A stretch of 6,703 nt of DNA, from assembly GCA_017990865.1 (NCBI GenBank), contig JAGNNB010000168.1, forward strand, positions 1 through 6,703, read 5' to 3'. Below the pieces are notes generated by a model. That model was not told where the DNA came from, made no database searches, and worked only from the letters and a program-made list of their open reading frames with translations. This DNA is from Lysobacteraceae bacterium. GTDB taxonomy: Bacteria; Pseudomonadota; Gammaproteobacteria; Xanthomonadales; Xanthomonadaceae. Each line of letters begins with the position of its first letter. Within the stretch, counting starts at the first letter, position 1. Made by a program: the position numbers and the translations under genes. Shown here in pieces: positions 1-5,578 of the stretch.

Positions 1-1
1 G

Positions 2-115
2 CGATGCGGAAACGTTTCGCGCTCATCGGACGACCACGTCCACGTCGAGACCATGCGACTGCGTGACAGGTTCGGTCATTTCAGGAGAGTCCTTTGCTCC
101 ACTCGATCGTTTTGA
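2..115 (+). CDS. Possible 3' end of a gene with an LAS-metallopeptidase-like motif (partial, uncertain)
   Basis: An open frame enters from the left edge and stops with TGA at 113-115, giving 37 residues. It contains DDHVHVE (about residues 10-16). Acidic residues followed by His-x-His resemble the zinc-site motif near the C-terminus of LAS-type murein endopeptidases (the MepA group, DDHxHV). No start codon or other domain is visible, and the residues after the motif (RLRDRFGHF) match nothing I recognise. If real, the gene converges on the DUF937 gene, with about 160 bp between the stops. A short frame on the opposite strand (ATG at 52-54, running off the left edge) is also open but lacks a ribosome binding site. 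The call rests on one short motif. Confidence 0.2.
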   Translation, partial: RCGNVSRSSDDHVHVETMRLRDRFGHFRRVLCSTRSF

Positions 116-231
116 AACCGCATGCGGCAGACTGATTCTGTGCGCGCGGGCGAAATCGCGTCAATGCGAGGTCGGGCTTGCGGCGACAGCGGTGCGTCTT
201 GCGTCGGCGGCTCCCGGACTCGCGCGATCGA

Positions 232-257
232 AGCGGCGCGTGCGATCGCGCGCCGCT
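232..257. terminator. GC-rich hairpin between convergent gene ends; possible terminator
   Basis: AGCGGCGCG (232-240) and CGCGCCGCT (249-257) are perfect 9-bp reverse complements around an 8-base loop. The hairpin lies about 20 bp beyond the stop of the minus-strand DUF937 gene, where a transcription end would be expected. No T-run follows on either strand, so it is not a textbook intrinsic terminator. It may instead stabilise the 3' end of the transcript or be a chance product of GC-rich sequence. Confidence 0.3.
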
Positions 258-276
258 CCGAAGGCCGGACGAAATC

Positions 277-933
277 TCAGCGCTTGCCGCCCAAAAGACC
301 ACCGCCGATCTTCAGCAAATCGCCCAGGCCGAGTTGCCCGTCGCCGTCTTGATCCAGCACCGCGCCGAGCAGGCCGCCGCCGAGGCCGCCTTGTTGGCGC
401 ACGGACTGTTGTTCCTGGCCGAGGATCGCGCCCAGCACGTCCGCGGTGGGGTTGCCGCCGCCGGCCATGCCCATCGCTTGGCCGCCACTGCCGTCGGCAC
501 CGCCAGAGAACATGCGCTTGGCGAGGTAGGCCAGCACGATCGGCGCGAGGATCTTCATCAACTGCCCGGCGCGATCGCCGCCGAGGCCGGTGGCTTCGCC
601 CAGATGCTGCTCCGCGCGGTTTTGTTGGCCGCCGAAGATGTGGCCGAGCATGCCGGCGCCGTCGGTTTGTCGGCTTTGCGCGCCGCCCAGCACCATCCCG
701 AGCAGCCCGGCCAGATCGCCGCCGCCGCCGGCATGGTCGCGCTGCAGCGCGCCGAACAGCGCTTCCGCGCCCTGCGGCTGGCTGGTGTTCTTGCCCAACG
801 CGCCGATCAACAGCGGCAGCGCCGCGCTCACAGCGCCCGCGGCCTGGGTCCGACCGATGCCAAGTTGTTGCGAAATCTGTTGCAGCGGGGCGCCCTCGAG
901 CTGGGCGAACAGGTCGTCGGTCAATGCGGTCAT
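277..933 (-). CDS. DUF937 (YidB-like) family protein with C-terminal EF-hand-type loop
   Basis: This 218-residue protein has the DUF937 look: an N-terminal helical part in which a short helix-turn-helix-like stretch (QQISQQLGIGRTQAAGAVSAALPLLIGAL, about 18-46, here abbreviated by its key residues QLGIG and ALPLLIGAL) is followed by Gly/Ala/Gln-rich helices (LLGMVLGG, ILAPIVLAYLAKRMF). Near the C-terminus, DQDGDGQLGLGD (194-205) fits a 12-residue calcium loop, with Asp at positions 1, 3, 5 and 12 and Gly at 6. There is no signal peptide, and the hydrophobic stretch at 127-142 is short, so a soluble cytoplasmic protein is likeliest. The molecular function of the family is not established to my knowledge. 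ATG at 931-933 is chosen because AAGGA (complement of 941-945) lies 7 bases upstream. It is divergent from the small exported-peptide gene. The family call is firm; calcium binding is inference. Confidence 0.88.
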   Translation of the reverse strand: MTALTDDLFAQLEGAPLQQISQQLGIGRTQAAGAVSAALPLLIGALGKNTSQPQGAEALFGALQRDHAGGGGDLAGLLGMVLGGAQSRQTDGAGMLGHIFGGQQNRAEQHLGEATGLGGDRAGQLMKILAPIVLAYLAKRMFSGGADGSGGQAMGMAGGGNPTADVLGAILGQEQQSVRQQGGLGGGLLGAVLDQDGDGQLGLGDLLKIGGGLLGGKR

Positions 934-1180
934 GGCGGGTTCCTTGGGATCGATGGGCGACGCACGGCGTCGGGGCGGTCACTTTAGCGCGTCGCGCCGT
1001 TCGGGAAGGGCGGTCCGACGCGTTTTTCGCGTATCGAATCATTCGCGCCGCCGCGCCCCGATGCGCCGATCGATGCAAAAAATCAATCGCCCAGACGCGC
1101 GTCCCGTGCCCGTCGCACGAAGGCGATGCCCTAGACTGGCCGCGGGCGAGAAAGCACGCGCCCGCTCATCGTCTCGACCA

Positions 1181-1186
1181 AGGAGG
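1181..1186 (+). promoter_or_regulatory. Strong Shine-Dalgarno site for the small cysteine-rich gene
   Basis: A full AGGAGG lies 7 bases before the ATG at 1194. This fixes the start of the small gene and rejects the longer, arginine-rich reading of the same frame that would begin far upstream. It is the best ribosome binding site in the window and suggests efficient translation. Confidence 0.85.
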
Positions 1187-1193
1187 GATCGCC

Positions 1194-1403
1194 ATGAAAC
1201 GTCTACGTCTCGCATTCGCCGCCGCGTTCGCGCTCGGATTGGGCATGTCCGGCGGGGTGTCCGCTGTCGATGCGGACCCGGTGTGCATGAACATGTGCCA
1301 AGAATTGATGAACGACTGCTTGGCCATCGCCCAGCAGGGCGGCGGCGGTACGCGCCATTGTTTCCGGTTTTATCGCGACTGCATCGCGAGCTGCACGATC
1401 TGA
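1194..1403 (+). CDS. Small exported six-cysteine peptide, function unknown
   Basis: The product is 69 residues. Residues 1-24 form a Sec-type signal peptide: KRLRLAF, an Ala/Leu/Gly core, and a likely cut after VSA (24) or slightly later, leaving about 45 residues. The mature part has cysteines at 31, 35, 42, 56, 63 and 67, spaced C-x3-C-x6-C-x13-C-x6-C-x3-C, which is mirror-symmetric. Two amphipathic helices joined by a Gln/Gly-rich turn (QQGGGG, 47-52) would allow disulfides 31-67, 35-63 and 42-56, a helical-hairpin layout with paired Cx3C motifs like plant alpha-hairpinins or mitochondrial CHCH proteins; this is a shape analogy, not homology. There is no lipobox, so a periplasmic or secreted product is expected. 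I recognise no family. The gene is supported by its ribosome site, signal peptide and cysteine pattern; it has no same-strand partner nearby. Confidence 0.8.
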   Translation: MKRLRLAFAAAFALGLGMSGGVSAVDADPVCMNMCQELMNDCLAIAQQGGGGTRHCFRFYRDCIASCTI

Positions 1404-1520
1404 GAATTGGGGGTAGGTGGTTCAGGCGCTTCGCGATCGTCGGCTCTCCACGGCGATCGTAGGGTTTCGCGCTCCGCGGCGCGATGCGTGTCGGTGGTGC
1501 GACGCGGCGGCAAACGCCGT

Positions 1521-1549
1521 CGCGAACGTATCGCGTTGCGGAATTTTTT
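1521..1549 (+). terminator. Possible intrinsic terminator downstream of the small cysteine-rich gene
   Basis: A 7-bp stem with one bulged G (CGC-AACG pairing with CGTT-GCG, 1521-1528 and 1534-1540) surrounds a 5-base loop. It is followed after GAA by six T residues (1544-1549). The order of stem and T-run fits plus-strand transcription, ending a message from the small gene about 120 bases after its stop. The bulge and the short stem make this moderate evidence only. Confidence 0.4.
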
Positions 1550-1638
1550 CGGAGAAGCTCGTTTGGGCGATGTTCGAGACATTGAGCGGAATCGACGCCG
1601 AGCGAATCACGATTCAGAGCGCTCCGCGACTCTCAATC

Positions 1639-1766
1639 GAAGCAGGCCGTCAGCGAAGCAGACGGTCGGCGAATCAAGCCATCACCGAAGCAAGTCTTCG
1701 GCAAAGCAAGCTGCCAGCAAAGCAGACTGACGGCGAACCAATCAGTCAGCGAAGTAGGTCGCTGAC
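1639..1766. repeat. Tandem array of eight imperfect 16-bp units (array 1)
   Basis: Eight consecutive units of exactly 16 bp start at 1639, 1655, 1671, 1687, 1703, 1719, 1735 and 1751. The consensus is GAAGCARGCCGTCRGC. Columns 2, 3, 6 and 16 are invariant (A, A, A, C), and columns 5 and 13 differ in one unit each. Units differ at many other columns, so the array is old or diversifying. A period of 16 is not a multiple of three, which argues against a coding repeat. Several unit junctions form short hairpins; the best is an 8-bp perfect stem at 1745-1752/1759-1766. The array ends 11 bp before the palindrome at 1778. Confidence 0.8.
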
Positions 1767-1777
1767 GAAAAACCTAT

Positions 1778-1860
1778 TGTCATCCCGAGCGCAGCGAGGG
1801 ACCTGTTTTTCTATGCGGTCGAAACATGAAAGCAGGTCCCTCGCTGCGCTCGGGATGACA
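1778..1860. repeat. Long palindromic intergenic repeat (REP/MITE-like)
   Basis: The left arm (1778-1805, beginning TGTCATCCCGAGCGCAGCG) and the right arm (1833-1860) are perfect 28-bp reverse complements. Pairing continues about five more bases, with G-T wobbles, leaving a loop of roughly 17 bases. Sequences of this type (TCATCCCGAGCGCAGCGAGGGA) are, from memory, dispersed between genes in Lysobacter-like genomes and often give spurious short protein predictions. There is no transposase gene here, so it would be a non-autonomous element. It could also end or stabilise transcripts arriving from both convergent genes, although no T-run follows either arm. Confidence 0.85.
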
Positions 1861-1905
1861 GCTTCGGGGAGCACGCATCATTGATGCTGCGGAAAATCTA
1901 GCGCC

Positions 1906-2033
1906 CACGGTTGCCGAAGCCCATCGTTGTCCAAGTCGATCCCTGCCCAGATCGGTCGCTGCTCAGATCGATCGTTGCTTGGGGCGATCGTTGCTTGGGT
2001 TGATCGTGGCCCAAGCCGGCCTCTGCCGAAATC
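1906..2033. repeat. Tandem array of eight imperfect 16-bp units (array 2)
   Basis: Eight consecutive 16-bp units start at 1906, 1922, 1938, 1954, 1970, 1986, 2002 and 2018. The consensus is GATCGTTGCCCARGTC. Column 8 is invariant (G), and columns 4, 7, 9 and 16 differ in one unit each. Units 5 and 6 are nearly identical. The array runs up to and overlaps the stop codon (2032-2034) of the minus-strand AAA+ gene, so it forms the start of that gene's 3' untranslated region. A degenerate extra unit may lie out of phase at about 1883-1898. A perfect 7-bp hairpin (1993-1999/2010-2016) lies inside it. Confidence 0.8.
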
Positions 2034-5000
2034 AATCCTGATCCACCGGCATCGCGTCGAATTCGCCGGCCAGGACGCGGTCGTAGCGTCCGCTGCGCCA
2101 GCCGCGCACGCTGTCGCGCACCAGCGGCGACGGCGCGGCGCGATAGCGTCGGCATACGCGCAATTCCTCTTCGCTTTGACCCACGTCGGCGACCGCGCGC
2201 GCCGGTCGGGCGCGTCCCGGCAGATCGGCGCTAACGCGTACGGAGGCGACGATGCGCGCGGTGCCGCCGTCGGCGGTGTCGTACTCGAAGGCATGCAGCC
2301 CATGTTCGGCTTCGAGCAGCGCCAACGCGCCGAAGCCGCCGGCCGCCAAACGCGCGCGGCATGCGGTCGCGTCCTGCTCCAGGACTTCGACGCGCATATT
2401 GCGGTGTTCGGCCCAGGCCATGTACATCGCCAGAAGCCGCTGCCACCACAGTCGCGCTTGCGCCGCATCGCGTTTGAGATCGCTCTCGCTCACGGCTAGC
2501 CACAGCAGCGCGTCCTGCGGCCGTTGTTGCGCCACCGCATCGATGGCGAGTTCCGACAGCCACAGCAATTGCGCATGACGCGCGACGAAACCGGCGTCGG
2601 TACCGTCGCGGGCAAGGCGCTCGTCCAGACGGCGCGCGGTCTCGAACGCGCTTTCGATCCGGTGCCGGCGTTCGATCCGATCCAGCACCTCGAAACGATT
2701 CGCCTGAGACCAGAAATCGCGTTCGTTCATGCGCGCATAATCCGCGTCGCGCGCCTCCGACCACATCGACGCGTCCAACGCATCGGCTAATCGCGCGAAC
2801 GCGGCGCGCAAATCCTCGATCGCATCGGCCGACGCATCGGGTGCATAGACCAGAGTGCGCAGATCGCCGTCGCGGGGCGCGGTTCGCGTCGCGATCGACG
2901 CCGTCGCGGGCATGTTCGGGTCGACGAACTCGACTTCCAGACGATCGCCTGCGCTGCGCACGAACAGGAATTGATCGCCCTGCGGCGTGCGATGCTCGAC
3001 GATGCCGCGCGCCAGCGGCGCCAGCAGATGCTGCTCGATCGCGCGCCGCACCGGCCGCGCGCCCAGATCGGGCGTGAAGCCGCGGTCGAGCAGGAATTCG
3101 ATCGCCGACGGTTCCCATTCCACCGCCCAATCCTTGTTGCGCAGACCGCGGCGTTCCATCGCGCGCTGCAGTTCTTTGTGCAGGATTTCGCGCATCAGCG
3201 TGCGATCGAGCGGATTGAACAGCACGATGCGATCAAGGCGGTTGAGGAATTCGCGGCGGAAGGTTTCGAACAAGGCTTTTTCGACCGCGCCGCGCGAATA
3301 GCCGCCCGCGACCGAGGTAAAACCCGGGCCGGCATTGCGCGCCAGCGTCGAACCGACGTTGCTGGTCAGAATGATGATGCTGTGGCGGAAGTCGGCGACA
3401 TGGCCGCTGCGATCGCTCAAGCGCCCGTCGTCGAAGACTTGCAGAAACAGATCCCACACTTTCGGATGCGCTTTTTCGAACTCGTCGAGCAGCACCACCG
3501 AGAACGGTTGCTCGCGGATGCGTGCGGTGAGCGAGCGCGCGGAACCGTCGCCGCCATCGTCGGTGAGCCGCCATGCGGCATCGTCGGATTGGTATTCGCT
3601 CATGTCCAGACGCAGCAGACGTTCGCTGCTGCCGAACAATAGTTCGCCGAGGGTTTTCGCCAGTTCGGTTTTGCCGGTGCCGGTGGGGCCGGCGAACAGG
3701 AACACACCGATCGGTCGAGCGGCATCGACCAGACCGGCTTTCAGCATCGCGATGCGATCGACGAGACATTCCACCGCTTCGTCCTGGCCGATCACGCGCT
3801 TGCGGAAAAACGCGCGCAACTGCTCCAGATCCAGACTTTGGCGATCGTCGAGCACGTCCAGCGGCAGACCGCTGCGCGAGGCGATCGCGCGCAGCAGCGC
3901 TTCGTGATCCAGCGGCAGACGCGGCGGGTCGTCCGAGAGCGCGGCGCGCAAGGTTTCGTCGAGCAGGCGCAGCGTGCGACCCGGTTCGTGCTGTTCGGGG
4001 AAATACTGCGCCGCCATGCGTTGCGCTTCGTCCAACGCACGCGCGTCGATCGGCGGGCGGCCGAGCGCGGTTTCGCGCACGTTCGCCCAGCGCGCGAGCA
4101 CATCGCGCATCGCCGCATCGTCGGGCGAGCGCAGCGTCACGACCTCGGCGTGATGGCGGAGCACCGGGCGCGCCAGCAGCAATTGCGCCAAGGGCTGCGG
4201 CGTGGTCTCGCCCAGCATCAGCAAGCGGCCGCGCTCCATCGCCGGCAGCAGCAGGTCGAGAATGCCGCGCGGGTCTTGTTTGTGGCTGCCCTTGTGCAGC
4301 AAATCGAAAAAATCCTGCACGCGCCACAGCGCGCGCTTGCGATCCAACGCGGCGAGCAAGTCGCGGATACGCGCTTCCAATTCGCCGGTGTAGATTTGCC
4401 CGGCCATCACTTCGGCGGCCGAGGCCTCGAACAACAACCAACCTTCCGCGTGCAAACGCGCGAACAAACGATCGACCAGGATGGTCTTGCCGCTGCCGTG
4501 CTCGCCGCACAGCAGGATCGATTTGGGGCGCGGCGCGTTCACCAACTCGTGCAGTCGTTCAAGATCGCGCAGCAGTTCCGGGTGGTCGACGATGAGGTTC
4601 GCCGCAACGCCCAGCTCGCTGCCGACGCTCTCGCTCGGTGACCACACGCGACCGATGCCGCCCAGCGTTTGTTTTTCGCGACGCCGACGCGATTCGTCGC
4701 CGGTTTGCGCCAGATACGGCGCGAGGGCGGGTTCCTGAAACTGCTTGAGTATGGCCTCGAGGTCTTGAATCGAATGGTCGTCGAGTTCGTCGAAGGCCAT
4801 CGCTTCCGGCTCGCCGGGCGGCGGATTGGCCAGCGCCCACCGAAAATATTCGCGCGCGCGCTGACGGACGCCCGGCGCGTCCCACCACCATCCGCGCGCA
4901 TGCCGCAGCAACCACGGCATCGCGCGCGCATCCGGCTGCGCTTGCAGCCAGTCGAAAAGAAACCGCAACGGATAACCGCCGAACGGCATGGTCGCGGTCA

Positions 5001-5517
5001 ACGCGGCCTGGGCGCTCACGTCGTTGCGTTCGCGTAAGGCCAATGCGGCCATGCACGACAGCGAGTAGCCGGAGGCGCCCAAGGCATCGACGATATCGGC
5101 CGGCGCGAATTCAGCGCTCGCCAACAACGCCGCGCCTTCGCGGAATTGCGCGATGCGCAGCAGATCGTCCGGATGCTGCACACCATCGTCTTGCTGATCC
5201 ACTTCGCGGCGCAGACGGTACAAGCGGTCGCGGGGCGATTCGGCGGGCGTGTCCACAGACGCATCGGCGCTCGTCGCCGATCGCACTTCTGCGGACGCTT
5301 CTGCGGGTGTCTCTGCCGCTGCTTCCGCGGGCGCTTCGATCTGCGGCAGCGCGGGAAGGGACGGGGTATCCGCCTGCGCGCGATCATCGTTCGCAGGCAG
5401 CGACGGATCGCGAACGTCGGAACGCGCTTCGCGCGTATCCCGCGATGTCCTGCGTGCGATGACGAAACCGACAGCGACGCCGGCGGCGAACAATCCGATG
5501 ACAAATACGATCGACAC
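2032..5517 (-). CDS. Membrane-anchored double AAA+ (Clp/Hsp100-like) protein with C-terminal GGQ-less release-factor-2-like module
   Basis: The product is 1161 residues. GTG at 5515-5517 is chosen because AGGGAG lies 5 bases upstream and the membrane segment then begins at once; a GTG at 5542-5544 would add nine residues. Order: one membrane helix (2-21) followed by Arg-Arg, implying a cytoplasmic body; Ala/Glu/Pro/Thr-rich linker (to ~96); helical region of unknown type (~96-276); AAA+ D1 with Walker A GEHGSGKT (338-345) and pore-loop Tyr376, but Walker B Asp402-Phe403 instead of Asp-Glu and His455-His456 where two arginine fingers belong; AAA+ D2 with Walker A GPTGTGKT (610-617), Walker B VVLLDE (674-679), sensor-1 Asn720, arginine finger Arg760 and sensor-2 GARPVRR (819-825), but no GYVG pore loop (652-661). 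Residues ~890-1161 resemble RF2 without its GGQ domain. There is no Clp N-domain, no ClpB-type coiled coil and no ClpP-docking IGF loop. It probably shares a transcript with mutS, 61 bp upstream. The AAA+ call is firm, the RF2 relation likely, the function unknown. Confidence 0.9.
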   Translation of the reverse strand: MSIVFVIGLFAAGVAVGFVIARRTSRDTREARSDVRDPSLPANDDRAQADTPSLPALPQIEAPAEAAAETPAEASAEVRSATSADASVDTPAESPRDRLYRLRREVDQQDDGVQHPDDLLRIAQFREGAALLASAEFAPADIVDALGASGYSLSCMAALALRERNDVSAQAALTATMPFGGYPLRFLFDWLQAQPDARAMPWLLRHARGWWWDAPGVRQRAREYFRWALANPPPGEPEAMAFDELDDHSIQDLEAILKQFQEPALAPYLAQTGDESRRRREKQTLGGIGRVWSPSESVGSELGVAANLIVDHPELLRDLERLHELVNAPRPKSILLCGEHGSGKTILVDRLFARLHAEGWLLFEASAAEVMAGQIYTGELEARIRDLLAALDRKRALWRVQDFFDLLHKGSHKQDPRGILDLLLPAMERGRLLMLGETTPQPLAQLLLARPVLRHHAEVVTLRSPDDAAMRDVLARWANVRETALGRPPIDARALDEAQRMAAQYFPEQHEPGRTLRLLDETLRAALSDDPPRLPLDHEALLRAIASRSGLPLDVLDDRQSLDLEQLRAFFRKRVIGQDEAVECLVDRIAMLKAGLVDAARPIGVFLFAGPTGTGKTELAKTLGELLFGSSERLLRLDMSEYQSDDAAWRLTDDGGDGSARSLTARIREQPFSVVLLDEFEKAHPKVWDLFLQVFDDGRLSDRSGHVADFRHSIIILTSNVGSTLARNAGPGFTSVAGGYSRGAVEKALFETFRREFLNRLDRIVLFNPLDRTLMREILHKELQRAMERRGLRNKDWAVEWEPSAIEFLLDRGFTPDLGARPVRRAIEQHLLAPLARGIVEHRTPQGDQFLFVRSAGDRLEVEFVDPNMPATASIATRTAPRDGDLRTLVYAPDASADAIEDLRAAFARLADALDASMWSEARDADYARMNERDFWSQANRFEVLDRIERRHRIESAFETARRLDERLARDGTDAGFVARHAQLLWLSELAIDAVAQQRPQDALLWLAVSESDLKRDAAQARLWWQRLLAMYMAWAEHRNMRVEVLEQDATACRARLAAGGFGALALLEAEHGLHAFEYDTADGGTARIVASVRVSADLPGRARPARAVADVGQSEEELRVCRRYRAAPSPLVRDSVRGWRSGRYDRVLAGEFDAMPVDQD

Positions 5518-5522
5518 ATCGA

Positions 5523-5528
5523 CTCCCT
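5523..5528 (-). promoter_or_regulatory. Shine-Dalgarno site that sets the GTG start of the AAA+ gene
   Basis: The minus strand reads AGGGAG here, 5 bases before a GTG at 5517-5515. The earlier in-frame GTG (5544) has no comparable site. Using the later GTG puts the hydrophobic segment SIVFVIGLFAAG directly at the N-terminus, as expected for a signal anchor. Confidence 0.65.
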
Positions 5529-5578
5529 GGTGCGGTCCGAACACGCGCGACGCGTCTGCATCGCGGCGTTCGGTCGAA

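Larger units (their letters stand above)
1404..2031. other. Non-coding, repeat-rich intergenic region
   Basis: About 630 bp between the small cysteine-rich gene and the stop of the AAA+ gene holds no convincing gene. Open frames here are low-complexity, lack ribosome sites, and change character as they cross the repeats. Contents in order: a possible terminator (1521-1549), an array of eight 16-bp units (1639-1766), a long palindrome (1778-1860), a short linker, and a second array of eight 16-bp units (1906-2033). Positions 1404-1520 and 1550-1638 show nothing I can name. The two flanking genes converge here, so no promoter for either is expected. Confidence 0.75.

Noticed and set aside
934..1193. 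Defined promoters in the divergent spacer
   Set aside because: TAGACT at 1132-1137 resembles a -10 box, but no -35 box is found at proper spacing, and no convincing pair was seen for the minus-strand gene, so no promoter is annotated.
63..1403. Long plus-strand open frame (446 codons) ending at the same stop as the small cysteine-rich gene
   Set aside because: It is antisense to the DUF937 gene, is extremely rich in Arg, Pro and Ala as expected of a shadow frame in GC-rich DNA, and has no ribosome site. Only its last 69 codons, behind AGGAGG, look real.
1417..1884. Plus-strand open frame across the repeats
   Set aside because: It consists of the 16-bp array and the palindrome read as protein (SRAQRGTCF and SLAALGMT are the two palindrome arms). 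This is a common false gene call.
1993..2016. Intrinsic terminator of the AAA+ gene
   Set aside because: The 7-bp stem is perfect and lies after the stop codon, but no T-run follows on the minus strand. It is better explained as part of the 16-bp array.
1639..2033. CRISPR array
   Set aside because: Units are 16 bp with no spacers between them, they diverge from each other, and no cas gene is present.
2032..2860. A separate, active release factor gene
   Set aside because: The region is in continuous frame with the AAA+ domains, has no start or ribosome site of its own, and lacks GGQ and SPF.
2231..4595. Several long open frames on both strands inside the AAA+ gene
   Set aside because: They are Arg/Ala/Pro-rich shadows of a GC-rich coding sequence whose own frame carries clear AAA+ motifs from end to end.
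2032..5517. Naming the AAA+ gene clpA, clpB or clpV
   Set aside because: It lacks the Clp N-domain, the ClpB middle coiled coil, the ClpP-docking loop and the D2 pore loop, and it has a membrane anchor and an RF2-like tail. None of these names fits.
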